A program made the position numbers and the translations under genes. A stretch of 64,000 bases of DNA from an uncultured Bacteroides sp. (lineage in GTDB: Bacteria > Bacteroidota > Bacteroidia > Bacteroidales > Bacteroidaceae), in NCBI RefSeq assembly GCF_963677685.1, contig NZ_OY782186.1, forward strand, positions 1,674,001 to 1,738,000, written 5' to 3'. Under the pieces are notes generated by a model. The model had not been told where the DNA came from. It ran no database searches and saw nothing but the letters and a program-made list of their open reading frames with translations. Below, piece by piece: positions 55,761 through 64,000 of the stretch. The number at the start of each line of letters is the position of its first letter. Position 1 is the stretch's first letter.

Positions 55761-56780
55761 TTAAGGACAAAACCACAAACAGTCCTTGCGTATCTCCAGA
55801 GGCATTGTTATATTGTCATTAAAGAGCTGTCCTGTACCGAGTCCTTGAGGCAATGGATTGTTCAAAGTGGCGCACCATTGTGCAATAGCGTTTAGTCCAA
55901 TATTTGATTCGAGTGCGGAGGTAACCCACCAGTCTATTCCTTGGCTTTCTGCCTCTGCAATCCATTCTTCACTTCCACTAATTGCCCCATGAAGAGAAGG
56001 TTTTAGGATAATATATTGAGGATGGATAGCTGCCAGCAATTTTCGCTTTTCAGCAGGAGTGTTACAGCCAATCAGTTCTTCATCCAGGGCGATGGGCAGA
56101 GGAGTGGTAGCTGTGAGCTTAGCCATTTGCTCCCATTGTCCGGCGCGTATAGGTTGTTCGATAGAATGTAGTTCTAATTCAGCTAAACGTTTTAGCTTCT
56201 CCATTGCATCATTAGGCGAAAATGCGCCGTTGGCATCTACTCGTAACTCTATCTCTTTGGCTGAAAAGCAGGAACGTATGTGCCGGATGAGCTCCAATTC
56301 ATCTTCAAAGTTTATCGCTCCGATTTTCAGTTTGATGCAGCGAAATCCCGATTGCATCTTTTGTTCTATCTGGCTGAACATTTTTTTATAATCACCCATC
56401 CAGATTAGCCCGTTGATCGGGATACCGGCTTCTCCACGAGAGAAGGGAGTGTTCCATAATGCCCAGCTACCTGTTTCATAGTGGCGTATAGCCGTCTCTA
56501 GTCCAAATAGGATAGAGGGGTAGTTCCGTAAGGAATCTGTCTGAAGAGTACCCTCTTTCTCTAATTGGCGGCAAGCTTTGTTGAGCACCTCTTCATAGTT
56601 GGGCACATCGTCGCAGCTCAGCTTAGGCAATGGAGCACATTCGCCTACTCCTGTTCGCTCTGGATGTTCTGTAGAAGAGAGTTGTACATACCACACTTTG
56701 CGCGTATTGTAGACTCCTCGGGAAGTTCCAGCTGGCTGCTTGAAATGCAACACTCGGGGCACAATTTCTATTTTATACAT
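55761..56780 (-). CDS. menC: o-succinylbenzoate synthase
   Basis: This 339-residue enolase-superfamily enzyme dehydrates SHCHC to o-succinylbenzoate. The barrel carries the K-x-K motif (C-I-K-L-K-I-G-A), the metal ligands Asp in R-V-D-A-N-G, Glu in S-I-E-Q-P-I, and Asp-Glu in A-L-D-E-E-L-I-G. A later Lys lies in I-I-L-K-P-S. The N-terminal capping domain has G-V-G-E-C-A-P-L-P. These place it with MenC rather than muconate lactonizing enzymes, and the operon confirms it. The gaps to menB and menE are about 100 bp each. Confidence 0.93.
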   Translation of the reverse strand: MYKIEIVPRVLHFKQPAGTSRGVYNTRKVWYVQLSSTEHPERTGVGECAPLPKLSCDDVPNYEEVLNKACRQLEKEGTLQTDSLRNYPSILFGLETAIRHYETGSWALWNTPFSRGEAGIPINGLIWMGDYKKMFSQIEQKMQSGFRCIKLKIGAINFEDELELIRHIRSCFSAKEIELRVDANGAFSPNDAMEKLKRLAELELHSIEQPIRAGQWEQMAKLTATTPLPIALDEELIGCNTPAEKRKLLAAIHPQYIILKPSLHGAISGSEEWIAEAESQGIDWWVTSALESNIGLNAIAQWCATLNNPLPQGLGTGQLFNDNITMPLEIRKDCLWFCP

Positions 56781-56884
56781 TCTTGTTTACAATAATGAAT
56801 ATGCATTTCTCATTTATGTAGCATATCGTTTGCTTGAATGAGATTTGCATACTCTGATGTAATCTTAATCTTTTAGAACTTGGT

Positions 56885-57709
56885 TTAGGGCAATTTTTGG
56901 TATTGCGTAAAGTCGGGTTTCCGTTTCTCTAAAAATGCATTTTTGCCTTCTTGTGCTTCATCTGTCATGTAATAAAGCATGGTTGCATCTCCGGCCAACT
57001 CTTGTATACCAGCTTGTCCGTCGAGTTCGGCATTGAGTCCGGCTTTAATCATTCGTAAAGCTAGCGGACTGAGTTGCATCATTTCTTCTGCCCATTGCAC
57101 ATACTCATCTTCTAGTTGTTCCAGAGGAACGACTTTGTTCACCAAGCCCATATCTAGAGCTTCTTGTGCATTGTATTTGCGGCAGAGAAACCAAATTTCA
57201 CGAGCCTTTTTTTGCCCTACTACGCGAGCTAAGTAGGAGGCACCGAAACCTGCATCGAAACTACCAACGCGTGGACCTGTTTGCCCGAAGATCGCATTAT
57301 CTGAAGCAATAGACAGATCGCATACTACATGAAGCACATGACCTCCGCCAATAGCATAACCGTTTACTGCCGCAATTACTGGTTTAGGGATGGAGCGGAT
57401 TTGCTTCTGTACATCGAGTACACTTAAGCGAGGTACTCCATCTTTGCCGATATAACCACCGCGTCCTTTTACGTTTTGGTCTCCACCCGAACAAAAGGCT
57501 TTATCGCCTGCTCCGGTAAAAACGATCACGCTGATGTCTTGATTTTCACGACAGATGCGCATAGCATCGCTCATCTCTCCTGTGGTGGTAGGAGTAAAAG
57601 CATTTCTGTAACGTTCGCGGTTGATGGTGATACGGGCAATGCCGTTATAGTAATCAAAAAGAATATCTTCATATTCTTTAATGGTAGTCCATTCTCTTTG
57701 TATACTCAT
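56885..57709 (-). CDS. menB: 1,4-dihydroxy-2-naphthoyl-CoA synthase
   Basis: MenB is a 274-residue crotonase-fold enzyme that closes the naphthoate ring of o-succinylbenzoyl-CoA. Visible features are [34 protein letters not shown] (oxyanion hole) and [14 protein letters not shown]. The last is the MenB hallmark, and its G-Q-T-G-P context marks the bicarbonate-dependent class. The length is typical. It follows menD by 3 bp, probably translationally coupled. Confidence 0.97.
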   Translation of the reverse strand: MSIQREWTTIKEYEDILFDYYNGIARITINRERYRNAFTPTTTGEMSDAMRICRENQDISVIVFTGAGDKAFCSGGDQNVKGRGGYIGKDGVPRLSVLDVQKQIRSIPKPVIAAVNGYAIGGGHVLHVVCDLSIASDNAIFGQTGPRVGSFDAGFGASYLARVVGQKKAREIWFLCRKYNAQEALDMGLVNKVVPLEQLEDEYVQWAEEMMQLSPLALRMIKAGLNAELDGQAGIQELAGDATMLYYMTDEAQEGKNAFLEKRKPDFTQYQKLP

Positions 57710-57712
57710 GAT

Positions 57713-59380
57713 TTATTGTTGTTTTAATTGATGATAATATTCTTTTAATAGACGAGTGTCTTCTTCTTTGTTGGTGAAGACTTCCATCAATATCGGTTGC
57801 TTTAATAGCTCTGGCTGTGCAAACTCTTTCATGGCTTCATTTAGCTCTTCCTCTTTTTCTACTTTTCGATAGAGGAACCCTCGTTCCTTAGCCCATCCTT
57901 GGGCAGATGTCTTATGTGTTGCCGTAATGAAATGGTGCGAATTTTCTGATACATCCAATCCTGGTAAGGTCTGGAATATCTCACCTCCACCATTGTTGAG
58001 CAGCAAGATGCGTAGGTTACCACCAAAGTGGCCATTCCATAAAGCGTTCATATCATAGAAGAAGCTAAGATCACCGATAACTACAAAATTTAATTTGCTG
58101 GAAGCAGCAGCATAGCCAATGGCGGTTGATAGGGAACCTTCAATGCCGTTTGTTCCACGATTGCAGCATACCTCTACCGTGCTCGGCAGATTAAAGAGTT
58201 GGGCATAACGTACGGCTGAGCTGTTAGCCAAATGTAGTGCACATAGTTCCGGCAAAGAATGGATGAGTGCACCGATCGCTGACATTTCAGAATAGGGTAG
58301 TTGAGGTTCAGGCAGTTCCTTGCAGTAGTTTTCCCATATACGTGGATACTCAGGCGTTTTGTTGTCTAGCAACGAAGCTACTTTCTCGAGAAACTCAAAC
58401 GGATCCATTTCGATGATAGTGGTGAGTGTACCAAATAAATCAATCACCTCTCCATCTGCTGAAACATGCCAATGTTCTTTAGGTTGATGCTGACGGAGAT
58501 ATTTCTTTAATCGTTTAGAGACTACATGCCCTCCATAGGTTATGACAAGATCAGGAGCCATCTTTTCCTGTGTCTCTTCAGACATGGAATAGAGTGCCAT
58601 ATCGAAATTTTTTACAGGAAGTCCTGGGATTGTTTGATTTCCGATATGTTCGGTAAGCCATGCAAAGTGTTTATAGAGTAATTTGGAATATTTTTTTTCA
58701 AACAGATAAATTAAGTTCATCTGTCCTACCACAACCATGCGTTTGGTGTATTTATTCAATCGTTCAATCAGCTCGTTATAATCACGGTCATAGATGTTAA
58801 GTCCCTGATAACGGGTCATGACACGAACTTCTGGCAATTTTTCTGTAGTGAACTGAAAGAGTGGTTCTGAAATAGGTATATTGATATGTACCGGCCCCTT
58901 ACCTCGATGATTGAGTTCTAGTAGCGCTTCATTTATCAGACGGTTGCAATACCATTCATCCTCCTCTGTGTGAATTTCTGGGAGGTTGACGGACTTCTTT
59001 ACCAATGACTGAAAAACACCCGGTTGTGGTAAGGTCTGCCCATCCATTTGGCCGATCCACGCAGCGGGGCGATCTGCTGAGATAACGACTAGCGGTACAT
59101 TCTGATAGTAAGCTTCTGCTACAGCTGGATGAACGTTAAGTAATGCTGTGCCGGAAGTACAGCATATAGCAGCAGGTTGTCCGCCATGAAGTGCTAATCC
59201 CATAGCAAAAAAGCCGGCACTTCGTTCGTCGGTTATTGAGTAGCAGGTGAATGCGGGATTAGATGCCAGAGTATGAACAATGGGAGAGTTGCGACTACCT
59301 GGGCATAGCACTACTTTGGTTATATGATGCGCTTGCAAGAGCGCTACTAGTTGTAATACGTTTTTTTTGTCGGAATACAT
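57713..59380 (-). CDS. menD: 2-succinyl-5-enolpyruvyl-6-hydroxy-3-cyclohexene-1-carboxylate synthase
   Basis: MenD is a thiamin-diphosphate enzyme joining 2-oxoglutarate to isochorismate. The 555-residue protein has the expected three ThDP-fold domains. The N-terminal domain shows [10 protein letters not shown], with catalytic Glu in I-T-D-E-R-S-A-G-F. The C-terminal ThDP/Mg site is [12 protein letters not shown], with [10 protein letters not shown] just before it. The length matches the E. coli enzyme. It starts 4 bp after menF and ends 3 bp before menB. Confidence 0.97.
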   Translation of the reverse strand: MYSDKKNVLQLVALLQAHHITKVVLCPGSRNSPIVHTLASNPAFTCYSITDERSAGFFAMGLALHGGQPAAICCTSGTALLNVHPAVAEAYYQNVPLVVISADRPAAWIGQMDGQTLPQPGVFQSLVKKSVNLPEIHTEEDEWYCNRLINEALLELNHRGKGPVHINIPISEPLFQFTTEKLPEVRVMTRYQGLNIYDRDYNELIERLNKYTKRMVVVGQMNLIYLFEKKYSKLLYKHFAWLTEHIGNQTIPGLPVKNFDMALYSMSEETQEKMAPDLVITYGGHVVSKRLKKYLRQHQPKEHWHVSADGEVIDLFGTLTTIIEMDPFEFLEKVASLLDNKTPEYPRIWENYCKELPEPQLPYSEMSAIGALIHSLPELCALHLANSSAVRYAQLFNLPSTVEVCCNRGTNGIEGSLSTAIGYAAASSKLNFVVIGDLSFFYDMNALWNGHFGGNLRILLLNNGGGEIFQTLPGLDVSENSHHFITATHKTSAQGWAKERGFLYRKVEKEEELNEAMKEFAQPELLKQPILMEVFTNKEEDTRLLKEYYHQLKQQ

Positions 59381-59384
59381 ACTC

Positions 59385-60500
59385 TTACTTATTATCAGTT
59401 ATCACTAACATGGTTTGTAGTTTTTTTTCTGTTTCATTCCACTCTTCTTCCATAGATGAGGAGGCTAGCAATCCACCTCCGGCATAAAGGGTGAGCGTTT
59501 CCTTGTTTATGTTCATGCATCGAAGATTAACGTATAGTTCGGTCTTTCCTTTAGGGGATAGCAGACCAATGAAACCGGAATAATACTGACGTTCATATCC
59601 TTCGTGAGCTTTAATAAAGCGATAAGCTTTTTCTTTAGGTAATCCGCACACGGCAGGAGTAGGATGCAATAAATTTAACATGCTACCTAACTCTTTTGTT
59701 TCAGATAAAGTGAAATGAAAGTCGGTCTTTAAATGCGCCAATTCTCCGGCACGGATAGCATAAGGTCCTTTCTCTGTGGGATGAATATCTTTTGATAGGA
59801 GTTGTTGACGTATATAAGCTGCGACCAACATTTGTTCTTCTTTATTCTTATTATCCCAGTTGATGGGTAATTCGTTCTGTTGAAGTGATTGCGTACCAGC
59901 AAGAGCTGTAGTGGTCCATTGCCCCTGTTCACCGGATAGGATTATTTCAGGTGTGCTACCTAGCCACACTCCTGTTTCTGGAGTGTAACATAAATATACG
60001 TATGAATGGGCATATCGTCTACAAGCTTTGTAAAAGGCCATAGCTGGAGAAAAAGAAGGGTTTCTCTTTAGTTTATAACTGCGAGATAAGACAAGTTTAT
60101 CGAACTCTTTCTTGTGTAAAACATCTGAGAACAGAGCAAACTTGCGGCTATATCCTTCTAGTTGCACCTCTTGAGTATCTCTTGAAGCATTACACATTCC
60201 TAAAGGGATTTCTTGCTGATTAGTCAAATCCTGATCTGTCAGAGCTATTTTCTCACTAACCTCCTCATAATCAGGTTGCATAACTACTATGGGATATTTC
60301 TGGCTGACCTGAAAAGGAGCAATGATAAAACCTTGTATTCCGTTTAATTCTTCAACGCTATAAAGTAACTGTGCATTGCCTGTCTTTTGTGTCAGAAAAT
60401 GCACCCTATTTTCTTTTGGGGACTGATATAGTGCAAAACTCTGCTTGCGTTCAATCAGTTCGTCTATTTGAGTACTATTATCTATATATTTAAATGTCAT
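59385..60500 (-). CDS. menF: Isochorismate synthase
   Basis: This 371-residue chorismate-utilising enzyme makes isochorismate, the first committed step to menaquinone. The conserved C-terminal chorismate-binding domain shows [33 protein letters not shown] and [10 protein letters not shown]. The N-terminal half is more variable. Its start overlaps the stop of the upstream fusion gene by 4 bp, indicating translational coupling. Entry into the menaquinone pathway (not siderophore synthesis) is clear from the adjoining menD. Confidence 0.95.
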   Translation of the reverse strand: MTFKYIDNSTQIDELIERKQSFALYQSPKENRVHFLTQKTGNAQLLYSVEELNGIQGFIIAPFQVSQKYPIVVMQPDYEEVSEKIALTDQDLTNQQEIPLGMCNASRDTQEVQLEGYSRKFALFSDVLHKKEFDKLVLSRSYKLKRNPSFSPAMAFYKACRRYAHSYVYLCYTPETGVWLGSTPEIILSGEQGQWTTTALAGTQSLQQNELPINWDNKNKEEQMLVAAYIRQQLLSKDIHPTEKGPYAIRAGELAHLKTDFHFTLSETKELGSMLNLLHPTPAVCGLPKEKAYRFIKAHEGYERQYYSGFIGLLSPKGKTELYVNLRCMNINKETLTLYAGGGLLASSSMEEEWNETEKKLQTMLVITDNK

Positions 60501-61729
60501 CTCTTCTTTAATACACTATTAACTACACGAATGGAAGAAACCAATTTGTCGGTAGAAGTAAATACGTCAATATTCCATACATGTGAAGAACGACCTTTAT
60601 GAACAATGGTACCTACAGCTCGTACAGTATCCCCTTCGTGTGCGGATGAAATGTGATTACCACTAACTTGCATTCCTACCACAAATTCATCTGGTTGACA
60701 GATAATCATGGACCCTAGTCCGGCTACTGTTTCGGCTAAAGCCAAAGTTGCTCCTCCGTGTAAGATGCCAAAAGGTTGACGTGTGCGTTCGTCAACAGGC
60801 ATTGTCGCTTCAACTCTTTCTTCAGACGCATAAGTATATTGAATGCCAAGATTACCCATTAAGGCATGATGTGCACGAGCATTTAACTCTTCCAAAGGAA
60901 CTTCCGAAGGGTGTATATCTGCAAGTATGGCATTTTCTACGGCTATAGCAACTCCCTCATCATTATTAGACTCTGTGACAATATCAGCACATGCTTTTAC
61001 AGATTCTTGTGCGTTGCCCATGGCTATACCTAAGCCTGCAAGTTGAATCATAGAGAAGTCACATACACCATCACCAATAGCGATAACGTCTTCTGGTTTT
61101 ATTTGTAACATTTCTAACAAAACTCCCAACGTGTTTGCTTTGTCGATGAAGCGAGGAACCACTTCCAAAAAATAAGGTTCAGAACGGAATACATCTAAAA
61201 CACCATTGAGTCGTTTCCGCCAATGTTCTTCTAATCCCTTAAGAGCCTCTGGATTATCACTAACTAACATACACTTGCATGGAGAAAAATCAACTTCAAT
61301 GGAAAGGTCATTAACGGGTACAATATTCATTCCATTGAGAAGAGCTTCTTGCTGAATATGCACATTTTCAGGTTCATTTGTGATGATCTTATCTTGGTGA
61401 TAGGTAAAGATGGCAAAGTCATTTTTGCGAGCTTTTTTCTCCATGTAAGGCAACATTTCCGGATTTATTCGTTTCTCAAATAGTAAATCTCCGGTTTGTA
61501 CATTGATAATTTGTCCACCATTATAAGATAAGATAAAACCTCCATTCTTATCTAACTCTAATTTTTTAGCCAGGGGCATAAGTCCGTATGTAGGTCTGCC
61601 AGAAGCTAGTACAATATGTATTCCCATCTGTTGCACTTTGAGTAATGCAGCAGTAGTGCGGTTCGTTATTTTATTTTCATCGTTGAGTAAGGTTCCATCT
61701 ACATCAAGAACCAATAATTTATATTTCAT
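60497..61729 (-). CDS. HAD (Cof-type) phosphatase fused to MenI-like DHNA-CoA thioesterase
   Basis: This is a 410-residue fusion. Residues 1-270 are a Cof-type HAD hydrolase: L-D-V-D-G-T-L-L-N (nucleophile Asp), L-A-S-G-R-P, and the metal motif A-I-G-D-G-V-C-D-F-S-M. Residues about 285-410 are a hotdog thioesterase with Q318, H324 and E333 in Q-P-F-G-I-L-H-G-G-A-T-L-A-L-A-E. This is the pattern of DHNA-CoA thioesterase MenI (YdiI). MenI hydrolyses the product of MenB, so its place at the head of the men operon makes sense. The role of the HAD domain is unknown. A stop/start overlap of 4 bp couples it to menF. Confidence 0.9.
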   Translation of the reverse strand: MKYKLLVLDVDGTLLNDENKITNRTTAALLKVQQMGIHIVLASGRPTYGLMPLAKKLELDKNGGFILSYNGGQIINVQTGDLLFEKRINPEMLPYMEKKARKNDFAIFTYHQDKIITNEPENVHIQQEALLNGMNIVPVNDLSIEVDFSPCKCMLVSDNPEALKGLEEHWRKRLNGVLDVFRSEPYFLEVVPRFIDKANTLGVLLEMLQIKPEDVIAIGDGVCDFSMIQLAGLGIAMGNAQESVKACADIVTESNNDEGVAIAVENAILADIHPSEVPLEELNARAHHALMGNLGIQYTYASEERVEATMPVDERTRQPFGILHGGATLALAETVAGLGSMIICQPDEFVVGMQVSGNHISSAHEGDTVRAVGTIVHKGRSSHVWNIDVFTSTDKLVSSIRVVNSVLKKR

Positions 61730-61752
61730 ACTCTCAGTTTTTACTTTTATGG

Positions 61753-61783
61753 CAAAGGTAGCTATTTGAAGTTATGAGTGAAA
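61753..61783 (-). promoter_or_regulatory. Promoter of the menaquinone operon
   Basis: On the minus strand TACCTTTG (61760 to 61753) matches TAnnTTTG exactly. TTTC (61783 to 61780), 19 nt upstream, is a one-mismatch -33. The start codon at 61729 would follow after a leader of about 15-20 nt. Confidence 0.55.
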
Positions 61784-61927
61784 CATAGAAGTAACAAAAA
61801 AAGCTTATTAATCATTCTTTAAGGTGAAAAAAATAGGATGAAGATGAAAATTCAAATTTTCTCCAGAATTGCCTTTTACATTTGTTGCGATACTTTTTAA
61901 ATATGTATTGTCTATAATAAGATTGTA

Positions 61928-62830
61928 ATGAAGGGTAAATATACTGTTTTGTTTTTGTGCTTTATTTTGATTTCATCTTTTAAGGTGTTAGCTCAAGAAG
62001 ATACAATTCGTTTAAAAGAAAAGCAACAACAACTCTTTGGTATTGATTCTTTGAAAGTAAAAAGAAATAGTGCCGAAAACATCTCTGTGTCTACAGATTT
62101 GGGTGATTTAAATAAATTTTTGTTATTGAATGATGAAGTGACTTTTAAACTAAACCACCGAAAATCGAAAAGTTTTTTTAATTCATCCTATTCTCATTAT
62201 ATATTACCTGCTGCACTTATTTCGTATGGCGTTTTTGCACATGCGAATAAATCGTTGAGAGAAATAGACTTGAGCACTAATAATGAAGTCGGAGAGCATA
62301 TTTATCAGCATATTCCATATGATGATTATATGCAATTTGCTCCCGCTGTAGGTGTGTATGGTTTCGATTTACTTGGATTGAAGGCTAAGCACAATTTTCG
62401 TGACCGTACAATCATAATGGCTACTTCTTTTCTTATCATGGGAACGATGGTACAGGTGATGAAAAGTTCAACGCATGTGCTTCGTCCGGACGGCTCTAAT
62501 CTGAAATCTTTTCCTTCTGGTCATACTGCTACTGCTTTTGTTGGAGCACATATTCTTTTTAAAGAATATAAAGATACTTCTCCGTGGATTGGAGTGGGAG
62601 GTTATGCTGTGGCTTTGGCTACAGGTACATTAAGGGTCATGAATAAAAAACATTGGGTAAGTGATGTTGCAGCAGGTGCGGGGATCGGTATTTTGAGTGC
62701 TGAATTGGGATATGCTTTGTTACCAGTGTGTCATAAAATTTTTGGAATAAAAGATAAAACTAAATCTTTAGTTATATTGCCCACTGCAACGACTAACAGC
62801 TTTGGCCTCGGACTCGTTTATCATTTTTGA
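61928..62830 (+). CDS. PAP2-family phosphatase, secreted or membrane-associated
   Basis: This is a 300-residue protein with a signal peptide (cleavage near V-L-A-Q, about residue 22) and several hydrophobic stretches from about residue 90. The acid phosphatase signature is complete in order: K-S-S-T-H-V-L-R-P (K-x6-R-P), F-P-S-G-H-T-A-T-A (P-S-G-H) and L-R-V-M-N-K-K-H-W-V-S-D (R-x5-H-x3-D, with Leu where Ser is usual). Members dephosphorylate lipids such as undecaprenyl pyrophosphate, PGP or lipid A phosphates. The substrate is undetermined. The stop codon is embedded in a terminator hairpin. Confidence 0.9.
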   Translation: MKGKYTVLFLCFILISSFKVLAQEDTIRLKEKQQQLFGIDSLKVKRNSAENISVSTDLGDLNKFLLLNDEVTFKLNHRKSKSFFNSSYSHYILPAALISYGVFAHANKSLREIDLSTNNEVGEHIYQHIPYDDYMQFAPAVGVYGFDLLGLKAKHNFRDRTIIMATSFLIMGTMVQVMKSSTHVLRPDGSNLKSFPSGHTATAFVGAHILFKEYKDTSPWIGVGGYAVALATGTLRVMNKKHWVSDVAAGAGIGILSAELGYALLPVCHKIFGIKDKTKSLVILPTATTNSFGLGLVYHF

Positions 62831-62848
62831 TAGGCTTTTTTGCCTATC
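62829..62848 (+). terminator. Terminator overlapping the PAP2 stop codon
   Basis: GATAGGC (62829-62835) pairs with GCCTATC (62842-62848) around a TTTTTT loop, followed by TACCTTATTTTTT. The first arm begins inside the TGA stop codon. Confidence 0.75.
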
Positions 62849-62899
62849 TACCTTATTTTTTCTACCTTGCACCTTCTCTTTACTTTTCTCTTAAAATAT

Positions 62900-64000
62900 A
62901 TGGAACAGAATGTTATAAAATTATCGGAAGGTGTGGCGAGAAATCCTCTTGTTCGTTTTATGTTACCGATTAATTTCACTCTCTCCGATGGAGAGCATTT
63001 GGCTATTGTAGGGCCTAACGGGGCTGGTAAAACGTTGCTTGTAGAAACTCTTTTAGGTAAGCATCTTCTTAAAGAAGGAGAAATTACTTATGATTTTTTT
63101 CCTTCTCGTACTCAAGCTGTTTACGATAATATAAAATATATAGCTTTTAGAGATACATATGGTGCCGCTGATGCGAACTATTATTATCAACAACGTTGGA
63201 ATGCACATGACCAAGAAGATGTTCCAGAAGTTTGTGAAATGTTGACTGGTATAGGAGATGAAAAGTTAAGAGAAGAACTTTTTGAACTCTTTAAGATAGA
63301 ACCAATGCTTCATAAGAAAATCATCTTGCTTTCTAGTGGAGAATTGCGCAAATTCCAGCTGGTTAAAACATTGCTTGCTGCTCCTCGTGTGTTGATTATG
63401 GATAATCCTTTTGTTGGTTTGGATGCTTCTACACGCAAACTACTTCATACGCTTTTACAACAATTGACTAAGAAATCAGGATTACAAATAGTATTGGTGC
63501 TTTCTCTACTAGACGATATTCCCTCTTTTATCACACATGTATTACCTGTTGATAAAATGCAAGTAAGTAATAAAAAAACAAGGGAGGTTTATTTAAAATC
63601 TCTTACCTTTCGAGAGGATGCTTATGGATTGGATCTGAAAAAGTGCATTCTTGAATTACCTTATCGAAATAGTGATTATAACTCACTTGAAGTGGTGAAG
63701 CTAAATAAAGTGAGTATTCGTTATGGAGATCGGAATATTCTGAAGGAACTTGACTGGACTGTTGCTCGCGGTGAAAAATGGGCGCTTAGCGGTAAAAACG
63801 GTTCTGGTAAATCTACACTACTAAGTCTTGTCTGTGCTGATAATCCACAATCTTATGCCTGTGATATTAGTTTATTTGGTAGAAAACGTGGAACTGGTGA
63901 GAGTATTTGGGATATTAAAAAACACATTGGTTACGTATCTCCAGAGATGCATCGTGCTTATTTGAAAAACCTTCCCGCTATTGAGATCGTTGCATCTGGA
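62900..64000 (+). CDS. Tandem ABC ATPase, ModF-like (5' part; runs off the window)
   Basis: The frame is open from the ATG at 62900 through base 64000, giving 367 codons without a stop. The first ATPase domain has Walker A G-P-N-G-A-G-K-T at residues 38-45, signature L-S-S-G-E-L-R-K, and Walker B L-I-M-D-N-P, with Asn instead of the catalytic Glu. A second Walker A, G-K-N-G-S-G-K-S-T, is at 298-306. Two ATPase domains in one chain without membrane segments fit the ModF/PhrA type, linked in E. coli to the molybdate operon, though the cellular role is poorly defined. The gene begins 51 bp after the terminator at 62829-62848. Confidence 0.85.
   Translation, partial: MEQNVIKLSEGVARNPLVRFMLPINFTLSDGEHLAIVGPNGAGKTLLVETLLGKHLLKEGEITYDFFPSRTQAVYDNIKYIAFRDTYGAADANYYYQQRWNAHDQEDVPEVCEMLTGIGDEKLREELFELFKIEPMLHKKIILLSSGELRKFQLVKTLLAAPRVLIMDNPFVGLDASTRKLLHTLLQQLTKKSGLQIVLVLSLLDDIPSFITHVLPVDKMQVSNKKTREVYLKSLTFREDAYGLDLKKCILELPYRNSDYNSLEVVKLNKVSIRYGDRNILKELDWTVARGEKWALSGKNGSGKSTLLSLVCADNPQSYACDISLFGRKRGTGESIWDIKKHIGYVSPEMHRAYLKNLPAIEIVASG

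Noticed and set aside
61881..61910. Promoter-like TTTG and TATGTATTG before the PAP2 gene
   Set aside because: The -7 motif has a mismatch in the TTTG part and the spacing is 17 nt, outside the usual range.
1..64000. CRISPR arrays, tRNA or rRNA genes, insertion sequences, integrases, prophage
   Set aside because: I saw no regularly spaced repeats, transposase or recombinase motifs, or tRNA-like cloverleaf ends. The only repeats are the short ones listed. A tRNAscan, Infernal and ISfinder search would settle this.

Overview
The window looks like chromosome of a gut-type Bacteroides or close relative (Bacteroidota). The evidence is three SusC/SusD pairs, a one-protein hybrid two-component regulator, AT-rich DNA, Bacteroides-style promoters (TTTG, then TAnnTTTG), lipoproteins with acidic residues after the lipobox Cys, and a menaquinone operon. 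I saw no rRNA, tRNA, IS element, integrase, phage gene or CRISPR array.

Region 1 (1-15.2 kb) is housekeeping. It holds the 3' end of an unrecognised gene, a DUF3127 OB-fold protein with an SSB-like tail, dnaN, a DEDDh exonuclease, coaBC, recN and an rlmB-type rRNA methyltransferase. After these come a secreted trypsin-like/TPR protein, an M16 metalloprotease, ridA, folC and a PIN-PhoH ATPase. Strong intrinsic terminators separate the units, and one 531-bp gap contains a possible small structured RNA.

Region 2 (15.3-31.6 kb) is a complete polysaccharide utilisation locus (PUL). It comprises an HTCS sensor-regulator, a clan GH-A enzyme (GH147-like candidate), SusC, SusD, a SusE-like surface glycan-binding lipoprotein, a GH53 endo-beta-1,4-galactanase and a GH2 beta-galactosidase. 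The set fits pectic beta-1,4-galactan: GH53 cuts at the surface, SusCD imports the oligosaccharides, and GH2 plus the GH-A enzyme release galactose in the periplasm.

Region 3 (31.6-54.5 kb) is a second, more unusual PUL. It has two paralogous SusCD pairs about 15 kb apart. Between and after them lie GH92 and GH125 alpha-mannosidases, a GH63/mannosylglycerate-hydrolase-like enzyme, an alkaline phosphatase, a calcineurin-like phosphoesterase, a ROK sugar kinase, a XylR-like AraC regulator, and a fusion of a glycerophosphodiesterase-like domain to an alkaline phosphatase. Together these suggest a phosphorylated mannose-containing glycan, such as phosphomannan, a GPI-type glycan or a glycerophosphoryl glycan. 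This is the best candidate for an undescribed system in the window. Hairpins follow both susD genes and may set a SusCD-to-enzyme expression ratio.

Region 4 (54.5-61.8 kb, minus strand) is a menaquinone operon in the order (HAD-MenI fusion)-menF-menD-menB-menC-menE. No menH is visible. The window ends with a PAP2 phosphatase and the first 367 codons of a tandem ABC ATPase resembling ModF.
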